Assembly (NCBI GenBank): GCA_008933995.1
Contig: WARS01000014.1
Location: forward strand, 8,851,192-8,915,191
Direction of reading: 5' to 3'
DNA length: 64,000 nucleotides
DNA from: Datnioides undecimradiatus
Taxonomy: Eukaryota > Chordata > Actinopteri > Lobotiformes > Datnioididae
Below are positions 48,182-59,955 of the stretch, in pieces. A model generated the notes under the pieces. That model was not told the DNA's origin and searched no databases. It saw only the letters and a list, made by a program, of their open reading frames with translations. A program made the translations under genes and the position numbers. The number at the start of each line of letters is the position of its first letter. Position 1 is the stretch's first letter.

Positions 48182-48545
48182 TATTCTTAAACAACGGATT
48201 CCCCTAACATTCACAACTATTTATCCCGGTGATCTACCGGAAGGGATAACCGGCAGTGACAGATACCTCCTGAAAATATTGACTGTGGCGGCAAAAAAAG
48301 CAATCACTCATAAATGGTTACAAACTAATCCACCTACAGTCAACAATTGCGTGGAAATTGTGGAAGGGATTCATGAGATGGAGAGGCTGACCTTTTTGCT
48401 GAGATTGAGAAGTAGACTGAACTTTTCATATTAATTTCACCCACTTTGAGTTACCAGCAAGATTATTTATTATATTATATAATGTGGATGACGTGTACTT
48501 TGATGAAACACCGCTGCTCAACATCCAGGATAAATGTGTGTAACA
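48182..48545 (+). pseudogene. L1-like ORF2, C-terminal part and 3' flank, right of the transposon
   Basis: The frame resumes with ILKQRIPLTFTTIYPGDLPE. It continues with LKILTVAAKKAITHKW and EMERLTFLLRL, the C-terminal blocks of L1 ORF2 (family pattern LL.ILLAAKKAITR.W...PP...W...I...M.RLT). The stop is at 48432-48434. The AT-rich stretch to about 48545 may be 3' UTR. No poly(A) tail or target duplication for the L1 itself was found. Confidence 0.88.
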
Positions 48546-49045
48546 ACATGTTTATGGAGGCATCTTCACCAGGATGAATCACAGAGAGTGGACGCTAACT
48601 ACGCTGGGGCTGATGATCATGACGTTGGCCAACAGTTGGCTGCCATGCCGCCTAGCAGAGCTTGCAGGGTGGGTGCCAGCAGAATCAAGGACTTTAGTTA
48701 TTAAGCAGCTGGTCTCTAGACATTGTTTTGCACACTTCTAAGCAATTAAAATGCACATCAAGGCAATTAGAAAGCATTTAAAAGACCATTGCTATCTTGG
48801 GGGTGTTCATAATAACAGAGTCAATGAAACAAAACAAGTTTTTTTGTTGTTGTTGTTGAATTTTCTCTCTCTCTCTTTCTTCTTAGTTCTGCTGCGACTG
48901 GGATGGGAACCAGTGTTGCAGAACTGATGAGAGTCCTGGCAGTTGCGTGGTTGTATAATCCTGCCAGCATGCTGGACTATAAATGGTCAGTGAGCTGAAA
49001 ACAAGACTGCACTACCTCCAAGATCCCTGCATGACCCCGAACCTT
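48546..49045. other. unique non-coding DNA
   Basis: Nothing is recognised apart from short TTG and CT runs near 48841-48885. Confidence 0.45.
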
Positions 49046-49048
49046 AAA

Positions 49049-49071
49049 GCTATCTATCTATCTATCTATCA
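49049..49071. repeat. (CTAT)n microsatellite
   Basis: Between five and six perfect tetranucleotide units. Confidence 0.9.
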
Positions 49072-49165
49072 TATATTCATTGTAAGCCAGCTGCTGTGCA
49101 TAAATCTTTGCATCTATACTCTTCTTCACTGCTCCAATATCTGGCATTGATCCAGGTAAGTAGTG

Positions 49166-49166
<1 letters not shown>

Positions 49167-49200
<34 letters not shown>
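49167..49200. repeat. (GT)n microsatellite
   Basis: Seventeen perfect GT units. Confidence 0.93.
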
Positions 49201-49201
<1 letters not shown>

Positions 49202-49729
49202 ATTATACAAGCTCCCTAGTTAATATTCCCATCGTGTACTGTAAGTGCCGGTTTACTTATTGCAACACTCTGTGGGGGGAAAAAAAAAAACATGCAGGAA
49301 AAAACAACTTTGTGACTGCTTTGTGTTGCAATAAAGCACTCTGTAAATTAAAGAGGAGTGTGGAGGAGACTACGGTGAGCTTTATGTGATGGGAACGCTC
49401 ATTGGATCAAAGCAACACACAGTCTACGGTGGCAGCTTCTGCTGCTCCTATGGTACGTTGATGTGACTGGAAGGAGACAGGCTGTACAGTCGGGTCCTAC
49501 ACCTGCAGCTACAGCACGGCGGGATGTTTGCATTCACTGCACTGAAGGCTTTTGTCATGCATGGACAATTGCCGACTCATCGAATGACAGCTAAACAAGA
49601 CGTGATGTCAATAACCATTTAGTCACATAAAATGTCTCTGCATACTTGGAAAAGGCGTCACTTGTGGTGACAAGTCAGAGAACTACCACACACTGCCGCA
49701 GAGGATGAAGCAGTTCTTCAACTTTGGGC
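49201..49729. other. unique non-coding DNA
   Basis: No gene is recognised. It may include the edge of the dispersed repeat to its right. Confidence 0.4.
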
Positions 49730-49885
49730 TCGTTGTTTAGATTTGCCAGTCCTGCTGCTCAAATGCTGCAAACAGCACAAAGACAAAGCCGGTACGCTGA
49801 CGAGAACTTGTAGCAGCTAATGAGCCACATGGTGGAGACCAAAACAGAGCTAACAGTGAGTGAATGCCTGGAGCTGGAGGGAAGA
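49730..49885 (-). repeat. dispersed fish repeat, partial
   Basis: GTAGCAGCTAATGAGCCACA followed by TGGTGGAGACCAAAACAGAG then CTAACAGTGAGTGAAT matches, in reverse orientation, the repeat at 30.8-31.3 kb (CACCAGTTCC, TGGCTCTTTGGCTG). Confidence 0.5.
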
Positions 49886-50017
49886 AACCAAACCTATGTT
49901 GATGTTTATGTTGCTCTGTGTCAGGGAACAGTTTGCTAATGTGTTCACCAGGTTAAGTCAATATTGTGTTTACACTTTGTTCTACGGCAGCATAACCAAA
50001 AAATCCATTACGTAAGC

Positions 50018-50262
50018 CTTAAAGGAGCCGTGTGTACAGCTGTGTACCCCTCCATTCATCCTCCCCTTCCAATAATGAAGCAGAACCTACGGTGATGAGG
50101 CAAAACGTGGGCTTCTCTTGAGCTGGGCTACTGTAGAAATGTAGGCATTGCAACATGGTGGACTCCATGTGAGCAGGTAGCTCTCTTAGTACATATGAAG
50201 GGCTCATTCTAAGAATTATTTTCAGGTGATATAAACACAAATTTTACGTATTCATGGTTCTC
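50018..50262 (+). repeat. dispersed fish repeat ('taaaggagccgtgtgtac' family), truncated
   Basis: It begins CCTTAAAGGAGCCGTGTGTA and contains AGAACCTACGGTGATGAGGC, GCTGGGCTACTGTAGAAATG, CATGGTGGACTCCATGTGAG and AAGGGCTCATTCTAAGAATT. These match, in order, a very abundant percomorph repeat that I recognise but cannot name. The distal part, which normally ends with a reversed TTTAA terminus, is missing here. Confidence 0.75.
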
Positions 50263-52615
50263 AAATGATTGATCTAGATGGTTTTGGCTCTTGCAAAGTC
50301 TCTAGCATCAGCCAGACAGCTGAGTGGAGAAACCCTTATATTCTACTGACATCATAACCACTGCTTTAGCACCTGTCAAACTAATATGGCAGAGGAGATA
50401 GCGCTGACCGCTATCAGCCACAGTCAGTGGGCTGCCAGTTGAGATTCAGATTGCTACTCTCGCTGCAGATACAGACTGTAACAAGCTACAACAATAGCCG
50501 CGTAATTCTGTTGCTGTTCATTAATGTGCAGCTTTCTGCACGGTTGAATTTGTTTTTTAATGCCACCGATTAGGTGAAAGCCTCGTGCACCTCAAATGTC
50601 AACTTTGCAGACACAAAAGTAAGGAGCCACAGTTTTAGTTTGACCTTTTCAGCTTTATCCAGTGGAGAGTTTCAGAGGCGTCAAACACTGTGTAATCCTT
50701 CAACTGCAGTTATAAAAAAAAAAACACCCCCAAATTCGAGGTTTTCGCACACCTCCCTGCATCGGGGAGGCACGTCCTTTAGATGATCAAATTGTTCACG
50801 GTGTTATGAAAAGAGCTGATCCATGTCTGTCTGCTCTGACTGATGCAGGACTGAGACACAGTTCAGTTCTTATCTGCTGTTCAAGACAGAGCCAGACGAT
50901 CGACACCTGACCTTTCAGCTTTTATCTGAGAGAGATTCATTTTACTGGAAAAGACGGTTCCTGCTCAGACGGTGGGGTGATGGTACGAGAGTTCTCTGAC
51001 GCGCTGAGCCGCAGGGCTGTCCCGGCTCCCGTTATGTTGCACCAGCATGGCGGCGTGGATATTATAAATCACTGTAACCGTTTCTCCGTTATCTGTTTTA
51101 GTCGTAATTCCTGCTGTCTAAAAAAAAAAAAACGTCATCATTCAACCCAACGGCTTTAATAGCTCGCCCACTTGACGGATCTCAGTCTGTCAAGCTGGGA
51201 ATGCTTAACCTGTGTAGGTCTGGGGCTTGTGGGAGATGGTATTTGTCAAAGGCAACTAAAAACAGAAACTCTACATCCACAGCCTTTCTCCAGACAAATG
51301 TTGAGATTTATAATGTTTCAGAGTTTGTTTTTATGCTTTTATGCGTGACAGATGTAAAAAGAAAAGAACCTGAAAGTGGAAGAACCTGGGCTCAAATGGC
51401 CCAGTGGAAACCTGACAAAAGTCAACGTGCATTCACCGAAAATGACTTAATTGAATTCACAGTTCACAGCCTCACCTCTGAAAACTATTTCTCTTGATTT
51501 TTAAAAATTAAAACAAAAACCCAACATGTTGGCACATAGGCATCCGGGCAAAAGAACAGACTGAATACAGTTTGAAGTTGGCCTCACCTGGGCCCAGGTT
51601 CTGGTCTCTGTTACCAGGAACTGATTGGATCTAATTAGATGTGTGAATGTCCACCCTAAAGGTCCAGCTTCACCTTGGTTTCCTATGTCACTGGTGAAAG
51701 CCGGCCTTTAGGTGGGAAGCTTGGAAGGCTGGAACCAGTCAGCTCCCAGGAACCATCTGCACCGTTGATCCTCCACTCAGTCAATTAACTAGACTCACCT
51801 GCAACTTATCAGACACTCACAGACAGAAAGATCTACACACACACACGATTGAAACATACACGCTTTCACAGAATGGTCAAAATATGACCCGGGGGTCGTA
51901 ACACAAGTCAAGAAAAAACAAAATTCAGGTGTTTTTGCTTTTGGTTGAAGATCTTGATCATGAAAACAAGCTGGGTTCTGCAAACCTAACCAGTTTATTA
52001 TCAGAAAATTGGTTTAAAACATATAAAATAAGACATAAATTATATATATATTTTAATTTTCGTGGCAAGATAAGACAGGCAGCTCTATCAAAAGCTGAGA
52101 ATCACAAACCAAAGGACAGACGACACAGTCACACTGGAGTTGTGCCTTTGGACAGACATCACATTTATTTGACTTCGCACTGTGTCTTTGTCATACTTTG
52201 GAATAATAAGGACTCTGGGTTGGCGTGAGGGTATTGTTGGATGCTTTGCCATCGCATTGTTGTTCGCAATTTCATTTACAAACAAAATCCTGTATGAAAG
52301 GTCGCTGAAGCCGTGTCCGGACCAACAGAGGTCCGCGGAAAACGAAATGAAAGCATCTGCACTTGACGTTAAGTAACCGTGTGTGACCAGCTTCCATGCA
52401 GATGATTGTTCCCGTCGACGTGAATGCAGCATTTAGACACACAACACCTGTATAAAGCAGTAAACACTGCACACACACACACACACTGTGCAAACCTGCA
52501 CACAACATCGCTGCACTTTAGAGTGGAAATGCACAAGCCACTCAGCAAGCGTTGGCTTTGGTGAGGTAAATAATGCTTTTTTTTTTATATTCCACATTGG
52601 ATCAGCTCGTACAGC
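50263..52615. other. unique non-coding DNA
   Basis: No gene or repeat family is recognised. Poly(A) runs lie at 50715 and 51120, and short CA runs near 51834 and 52472. Confidence 0.5.
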
Positions 52616-52649
52616 GAGCACCCTGTTTGTCATTAAACCGTGATCATCA

Positions 52650-53215
52650 AAAAGCTTTTTTTTTTTTTTTTTCCCCTTTGTGCGCTCTGGAAACGACACT
52701 GCGAGCGGCGAGCCCGCTGCCAGGAAACTGGGTCAGTGGCTTTTTCGCGTATTATGAGTTCGACCGTCTCTTCATTAAGGAGAAAAAAAAAAGAAAAAAT
52801 AAATAAAGAAGGAGGAAGAAAACAATAGCGAGCGACCCATTTCTGAAAGAGCCTCTGCAGTGATTGCAGGTGTGTGAGCGCAGGGGGGGCGTGAAAGAGA
52901 GCGAGAGAGACTGTGTGCATCGGTGTGTGTGCGATGCAAAAGCAGAGAGACAGAGGCAGAGAAGTTTGTGTTCGGCTGTGCAGCCTTATGTGCAGAGAGA
53001 TGGAGAGAGGGGAAAGAAAGAGTGTGCACCCCCCTCCCCTCACCTTCCTCCCCCTCCCTCCTTCCTGTGTTGTGTGAGCCCAGCCAGTCAGGGTTATATC
53101 AGGTGCTGTTGTAATTCTTTCTGCATCGTTCCTCCCTCAGGCCATCGCTTCATTCCCGCTCAACCTGCCCTAATCAAAGACGCACAGTTAATTTCTCCTC
53201 TCTGAAGCAGCAAAT
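52650..53215 (+). promoter_or_regulatory. possible promoter/5' UTR-like island (speculative)
   Basis: After a 20-base poly(T), CpG density rises (GCGAGCGGCGAGCCCGC at about 52700). A GA-rich stretch with AGAGAGCGAGAGAGACTG follows, then a C-rich tract (53029-53064). At about 53115-53140 TTTCTGCATCGTTCCTCCCTC leads into AG, a good acceptor-like site. Vertebrate neuronal gene 5' UTRs often look like this, but there is no convincing start codon or exon. Confidence 0.2.
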
Positions 53216-53700
53216 CACACCTCCAACACGCTGGAGCTGGAAGGCCAAACGGCTCAGTGTGTGATCTCAGACTTTCCTCGCTTCTTTCTTTCTTTGTCTT
53301 CTTTCTTTCTGTCAGCAATCATTAAACATTAACAGATGCAGATTGGGGAAATCAGGCTGGGGCCGGCTCTAACTGCGATCTTGAGACTTTACCGTTAGCA
53401 TGCAAGCGCTAGCTCGCTACATGGGCCGCATACATCCTCTACTGTACAAGTGCAGGTTTGAGTTGCGCCCTCATCAGTGCAGAGCAATGATCTGAGCACT
53501 TCCCTACATGAACCTGTTCAACAGAGCTACATATTGAGCCAGTGATTGGACAGTGTGTTTTGTTTACTAAAAAAATAATAGGTAAGAACTTTCAAAGGGT
53601 TCTCTTAAGTCAATATAACACAGTGAGTCATCATCAGATCACAATTTCAATTTGTCCAACACTTTGGTTTATGAATTCTTTGAAAACAAGACAAGACCAT
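53216..53700. other. unique non-coding DNA
   Basis: A small CTTT-rich run lies at 53279-53310. The stretch around 53385-53470 (GTTAGCATGCAAGCGCTAGC) may be a remnant of the 'gctaacatgctaa' repeat. Confidence 0.4.
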
Positions 53701-53704
53701 TAGC

Positions 53705-53870
53705 TGCATTTTGGATTTTGTGTTGGTTAGCACGCTGAGACTCTTAAACGCAGTGACGAACGTGGTAATCATTACGGCATGTTCATCATCGGCATGAGAA
53801 CATTAACATGTGAGCATGTTAGCGTGCTAATGTTAGCTCTTACACACTGCTGAACTGAGCATTGAGCAGT
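53705..53870 (-). repeat. 'gctaacatgctaa' dispersed fish repeat, partial
   Basis: GTGAGCATGTTAGCGTGCTA then ATGTTAGCTCTTACACA, preceded by CATGTTCATCATCGGCATGA, are recognisable pieces of a high-copy percomorph repeat. Orientation is assigned relative to the copy at 61.3 kb. Confidence 0.6.
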
Positions 53871-54420
53871 TGCGCTGCATTGTGCGCCTGCAGGACTCTA
53901 ACAAATAGGTCGAAATATGAAATTGTGCAGGATCTGATCTGCATAAACGTGAATCCACAACTGAATCAGACTGTATTAAATTAGCTTTTCCTGCTAAACA
54001 CATATCAAATTAAAGCACGCTACTGACCCATTCATAACTGACATCATTGTTTGGTTTTCCTATAAAATTAAACAGACTGTGTCCACTAACCAAACGTGGT
54101 TGGAACACCATAATCTCTATTATTATTATTCATGTCGGTGAATGTAATCAGACTATCGTAATCCCACTAAATGTCAGCAGTTATTCCGAGCCCCGGCCAG
54201 GCGGACAAAACAACATAATTGAGAGAGTCTGTAAGCAGCTCGGACAGCGAGCAGGCTGTCAGACTGTTTCAGGTATTCATGCATCGTCTCATTATTCCAT
54301 CAAGTAAGTTTGTGATAGCCTGACCTTTCCAGTGCATTAAAAAATGGGATAAAGCCCCGGGCGAGACTTAAGAGATGTAGTGTGTGTTTGGGTGTGAGTG
54401 TTAGTGTCCCTGTGTGTATT
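53871..54420. other. unique non-coding DNA
   Basis: Nothing is recognised. The texture is even, with ATTA-type words near 54110-54140. Confidence 0.4.
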
Positions 54421-54424
54421 AGGT

Positions 54425-54440
54425 GGGGGGGGGGGGGGGG
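54425..54440. repeat. (G)16 homopolymer
   Basis: Sixteen consecutive G residues, preceded by AGGT and followed by TTAGGG. The run alone can form a G-quadruplex. Its exact length is unreliable in most sequencing chemistries. Confidence 0.85.
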
Positions 54441-57400
54441 TTAGGGCTTGTTTTTGCTCATTCATGTCCCTTGGTCACTGCTTTGGCTGAGTCATCGTCA
54501 GCCCAGGTTATTCTTATTTTGTCTAAACCCGCGTCGAAGTTTTGTCCTTGTGCATCACAGGGGAGCTATTCATTATGTGGAAGGGGCGAAAGGCTCGGAA
54601 ACAGTTTGTTCCAAAAAAACGGGACCTCGATGTTTTATTACGACTAGGCCATCCCGGTGCCAAGGTGCGTTCTGTTCACATGTCATCGTTGCCGCCTCAC
54701 ACTTTACACTCTTCAATTAGTAATATCACAGAAAGATTCATTAAATATATAATGAATAATTCAGCTTCTCCCGTCGCAGGGATTCGCGTCACCGCACACA
54801 CTCAGTTTATTATCGTGAGCAGTGGAGCTCAGGTCACGAGTGGGCTGACATTTACACGGAATCAAAAAGGTTACACCTGATTGTTCATTCACTTTGTGTC
54901 TTTCTAAGTAGGACACAAGCTGTTCACTGTTTGGTTGAATGCAAGCGCGCAAACAGTTTGGATCAATATTTCTTCTCCCGTAATGGGACAGTTGGCACAT
55001 CAGGTCCGGTGGGGGAATTGTTGAGCTGGGGAATGTTTTCGGATTATTCCTGCTCCCCCCCCTTTTTTTTTTCTTGCAGCGAACAGTTTCCGGCTGAGTT
55101 AGTAGTTCGGCATCCAGACTTAATAACCTTATTTAAGGATTGTCACATAATTTTGACGTATTTGCAGATCGCATGGGACGTGGAGGATTTGTTTCTGAGC
55201 AGAGCTGGAAAATGAGTTTTGGAAGCGTTTGGCACGGTGATTGTTGACTCATTGCTATTGTGTTCATTCTTTTGCTACAGAGCAGTAAAATCTTACTGTA
55301 CAAACAAAATGCCATTGTGTCAACCTTAACAAGAAACTTTGAGTTCTGCTGTCTTAATTCTAATTCTGTAAAACCTCTAAAATGATCTCCCAGTGCCCTG
55401 AAATATTTATAGGACATAAATACTTAAAACAATAAAGAAAAACCCTTTTGACCGCCTTGTTATTTGCAATAAAACAGCCCACAATGTGCAGCACTGTGCT
55501 ACACATCCACAGCCAGGACCCACGTTGCTCCGTGATCTCTTCCCAGAACAGCTGGGGGTTAAATACTTTGCTCAAGGGCGTGTTGACAGCAGTCGCATGC
55601 AGTCATGCAGGCTCTGGAATACGCAGAGGTGGTGAGCAATGGACGCGGTGTTGCTTTTGCCAAGATTTTTGGGTGGTAGGTCTGCTGGAATGTTATTTAC
55701 TGAACCAGAAGAATTGAAAATAACAATTTGTTAGTCATTTCACCATTTTCCTCACCTCCTCCTTCAGTGTAACTTCACTTCTTTGTGGGATCGTCTGCTG
55801 GACCCTTGATTGGTTTCAAGTCAGTCTTGTCAACGTCCCCTCCAAGTGGATTTAGTGTTTTCACCTCATTCTGTTGCCAGTTTGTCTTTGTCTGAAGCAT
55901 TTCAGCCTCTGCTTTGGCTTTATCAGTCATTTTCACTTTTCAGTTTTGGATTTTGGAGTTTTGCCTGACCCCATTTGGATTCAGTTGCCTGTTTAGTATC
56001 TCAACACCAGCTTTACTGCAAGGTTTATGTGCTTGCTGTACAACAAAACAAGGTTAACAAGGAACGTTGAACCTCAGGGATTCCAACGTCATGAAGGTGG
56101 TTCTCGTCTGATCTCTTGTCATTGTAATTTCGTTTAATCGTTTGGGCTTGGGGTTTGGTATTGAATTTGCCTTTGAAGAGCCATCCTTTTACAGCCAGCT
56201 CCTTTGGAAAATGCCTCAAAATTCCTGCAAAATCATGTTATAACAGGAATTATGAGACTGAAAGTGTTCAGTGTGTGGAAGTAATCAGTGGGCTTTTCCC
56301 GATGATATTCCTGAAGAAATACGTTGTAAATGTAAACCTGACGTCTGTTAGTGACGGCGCCGTGCAGTCAAAGAAGCACAAACTTTATGCTTCTTGTTGC
56401 CATGGAAACCTACATGCATTCAGTTGTTGACTCAGAAAACTCAGAATTTTAGCTTTTATTTGCCGGCGAGTCGGTTTGACACCGCTGGTATTTCCACTGA
56501 TAGAGCTCTGATATAAAACCTTAATTCGTCTATTGGTGTTTATCACAGAGAATATTCATTTTGCTGAACACCGAAGTCATTTCCACACACCATTCATTAT
56601 GGGTCAGTGTCGGACCGAAATACACTTCCATTAAATGTGTCTGTCACAGCACAGTGCCTCCCTGATATTTTCAGTCTTTCAACCACCACCAAAGCTCCGC
56701 ATTGCACCTACTCTTAGGTTGCATTTTTGCAATTGTGACTTTCCCTCAAATTATTATGATTATGCCAATGATCAGATCTTGCAAAGTCACATCTCCTCGA
56801 GTTATTTTGTATATCTGACTTACCAGCAAGTAAAAGCAAGCCTTAAAGAAAAGAGTGAGAGGATATGAATGACTGTGTGAGAACTGTCGCCAGCTTTATG
56901 TCCAGACTTTGCTACTTCACACGGTGCATGTGAAGATTACGAAGATGCACGAGATCAGGTGACCGCAGAAGGCAGACCTCAAAGTGCTGTGGAGACACCG
57001 TAGTGCCTCCTAAGCAGTCTTTAGGGTTCGGTTATGTTCACTGCAGCATTTTTGATTCTCCCAAGACTAAACTCTGCCGTGTGCCTCATAGCATAACCCT
57101 TTCCTCAGCCCGTCTGCAATTCACCACCTCGCCGGCTGCATCACCAGTCTTCCCAGTCTCACATATGTTCCTATGGAAGGGTTGGGTTCGCCCATTCTTC
57201 TGTCAAGTTTGTTTTCATCGATCCAAACCTTCGCGTGAGAAGTGATGCACTCATCCTTCAGGCGCTGTTTTGTGCATACTCAGCATTTGTAAATGAGGCC
57301 CCCGATGTCCTCTCTCCATTCTTATGTTTTCTGAAGTTTTGTAGTGCTACTGCTGACCTTGCTCCAGAAGAAGGAGAGTTCGATTCGTCTATGACCACCG

Positions 57401-57615
57401 TAGGTCGCTTCTCTGGGGAACACAAACACAGGTTGTTAATTGTTTGAGCGAATCAAATCGCCCGTTTAGCTGCAGGATTTCAATATCCAAAAACTCTCCC
57501 ACTTCCCAGACACTTCCAATTAGTCTGGGCGTTTTCTTCTAATTAAATGTACAGATACTGACTGCAGCAGCAGCGGTGTTGGTGTTGGTTAGCCACCACA
57601 AGTGTTGAATGGACA
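54441..57615. other. mostly unique non-coding DNA
   Basis: No gene is recognised. 55765-56025 has the T/G-rich wording of the LTR-like elements elsewhere in the window (for example GTTTTGGATTTTGGAGTTTT GCCTG), but no ends or target duplication could be found, so it is not called separately. 54700-54880 and 55080-55215 are even-complexity and repeat-free. Confidence 0.45.
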
Positions 57616-57619
57616 TTCA

Positions 57620-57900
57620 TGGTGCCCAGAGGATGAATCCTAATGACTCTGCCACCTTTTATGTAGCCCCACCAGAAGGTAAACAATGGCTTCATGACCA
57701 AATACGATAAAAGTTCCCATCAGTCTCGGTTAGAGTTTGTGCTAATTAGCAAATGTGCATGCTAAGCTAAGATAGTAAACATGGTGAACATTATACCTAC
57801 TAAACATTAGCTTGTGAGCATTTTTTTTTTTAAATCTGAGCATGCTAAGCTCAAAGCTTCAGTGTCTAAACGCAGCCTTGCACGGGCAGTGATAGTCTGG
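57620..57900 (-). repeat. 'gctaacatgctaa' dispersed fish repeat
   Basis: In plus-strand order it has GATGAATCCTAATGACTCTG, 'gccccaccagaagg', CTTCATGACCAAATACGATA, CCCATCAGTCTCGGTTAGAG, GTGCTAATTAGCAAATGTGC and ATGGTGAACATTATACCTAC. These match the reverse of the repeat at 61.35 kb ('gaccaaatac', 'cccatcag..tcag', 'taatgac'). The copy is diverged, with a poly(T) insertion at 57821. Confidence 0.78.
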
Positions 57901-59805
57901 CTGCATGTCTTAAAATGACCCTGAAAACGAGGAGTGGAATGGACTCACAGCAGCAGCAACGGTAACAAAAGTTAAGAGTCCTTTTTCAGTTCTGCGGACA
58001 GCTGACATTTTGGAGAAATGAGGTTTTCATCCCGCTGCAGAGTCCCAGCTGATGGATGAGGGAGGGCAAGATAAGTGTACACTCTGCAACAAAAGAGTTT
58101 TGCCTGGCCTGTAGATGTCTCCCAGTTTGACACTTGAGCTTATAATCACTCTCTGGAGAACTTTTGGTCTGCCTGTGTGGGTCTACCAGACAAAACAGAA
58201 GCCTTTTCGATTCACATGTGGACCACCCCTGCGCCAAAAGGCCCCGATGAAGACTTCGATTCGCTCTGCAACACCTTATGTTTGCCTGTTGTTTGGCTGG
58301 ACTGATTATTAGATCATCATGTTCTGGAATTTTATTACAAAACCTTTCCCGTCGTATAGAGGCACCTGCATTCGCTGCAGGAGACACGCTGTGTGCATCT
58401 ACAGGGGAATCACCGTGCAAGATGTTCCTTTAACCCAATTGTTTTGGTTTCATACTTTCCATATAGTGGGGGTGCTTTATTCCTCTATTACATTTGTGGG
58501 TTTTGTGCAGAATCTGAATATTAGGCAGGTGATAAATTGAGTCCAAGTCTTCTGTTTCTCTCTAAATCACACACTCCCTGCTCTCCCTCCCCTCTCTCAC
58601 ACTCCTGTAGCCTCAGTATCTTTGCTTTTCTCTGCTACTTGCCTCATTGTCTTAATAAATTCTGCCTGACACTTTACTGGTAAAACAATTTTGCCAAAAC
58701 AATATAGCTCCGTGCAACAGTCCTTATATTCAAGCATATAACGAGAAAATAAATGAGATGTCTGGTGTGTGCGCGGTGGTTTATTCTCCCTCGGGCTCTG
58801 CTGTTTATTTGCCAGTATGATACGTCGCATCCTCCACCTGCAGCCGAGTCTTAATATGAGTCAGCCTCCCTTCTGCTCCTTCTTCTTCTCCTTCTCCTCC
58901 CGTTCCTGCTCCGCAGCCAGCTGCAGTGTTCTGCAACCTTTTTTTAGATTCAGTGCTACGGTTCTCTGTGGTTACCATGGCCACCAGCAGAATCCAGGAG
59001 GAAGATCCTTGCCGGTGTGCTCTGCTCACCTTTTTAACAGTGTTAGCCTCTCACCTTGACAGCGTGCTACATCCGCTGCTAACAGCCGGGTCACCGAGTG
59101 CACTTACATTAAATACAAACGCTGAGGTGGAGGAACTGACTGACATTTGCTTTGGTTTCTGCAACAAAGTCATATTTTTCTGTATATTTACTCTGAGTTA
59201 TGTACTTTTTATTACAAATATTATACTTTGCTACATTTCAAGTATCATATTTTGCACAGAAAAACTGTGAGTGGAACAGAAAAAGTGTGTTTTTTTCTTA
59301 AATATGTGTGTTTGTGGCTGCAGTGGAGTTTATTCTGTTCATACAGCCACATGTTTTCTGCTTTGGTGAGGTTTTATTCTGTAGTTGATTTTATTAGAAG
59401 TGTCAGGTTATTTAATTTATGTGGCTTAATAATGCCTGTTGCACCTTCCGCGGTGTCCATAGACTTTCTTTATAGTGGCTTATTTGAATCTAACGCTCTT
59501 CTTTTCTGATTCTAGTAAGATGATGCAGTGGAAGGTTTATTTCAAAATGATAATCAGTTCTATGAGCCGAAAGGAAATTTATTGTTGGTTAAGGAATCGG
59601 AGCTCAGTGGCACCAGGATGCTCCCCCACAATATATAGTCATGTTTATTTTATAGCATAAAGCTGAGCTAACATCAGTACCAGATGTTATCATTTCTTTA
59701 ACCTTCCTTTGGGCAAGAAAAATAGAACCCCGAGTACATTTTAACCAACCTATGTTAACTTTGATCTTAGTACATGTTTGCCTAAGAACTTTTAATTGTA
59801 CTGAA
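57901..59805. other. unique non-coding DNA
   Basis: No gene is recognised. A CTT/CTC-rich run lies at 58873-58910. The 144-codon minus frame (57986-58420) has no domain or splice support. Confidence 0.5.
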
Positions 59806-59810
59806 ATAAA

Positions 59811-59955
59811 GACTGGGGAGACAATTGGACACAGGTGCAACACATCAGGACGGTTGACAACTGATTAACAAAATGAAACAGGAAGCACGAGAACATGAAA
59901 CACTAGGAAACAGAAAAGACACTTAGCTCAAGAGCGAGACATGTCAGCGTTAGTC
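59811..59955 (-). mobile_element. fragment resembling the LTR-like family
   Basis: GACTGGGGAGACAATTGGAC, ACAGGTGCAACACATCAGGA and AAATGAAACAGGAAGC echo the wording of copy A (GACTGGGGAAGACGC, GAACAGGTGCAAACAATC). It appears to be an old, truncated relative. No ends or target duplication are visible. Confidence 0.4.

Noticed and set aside
54421..54447. Telomere-like tract at the G16 run
   Set aside because: Only one TTAGGG adjoins the G homopolymer.
55765..56025. Further LTR-like element
   Set aside because: Wording resembles the LTR family, but no TG...CA ends, polyadenylation signal or flanking duplication could be located.
57986..58420. 144-codon minus-strand open frame
   Set aside because: No family resemblance, and competing plus-strand frames in the same place.
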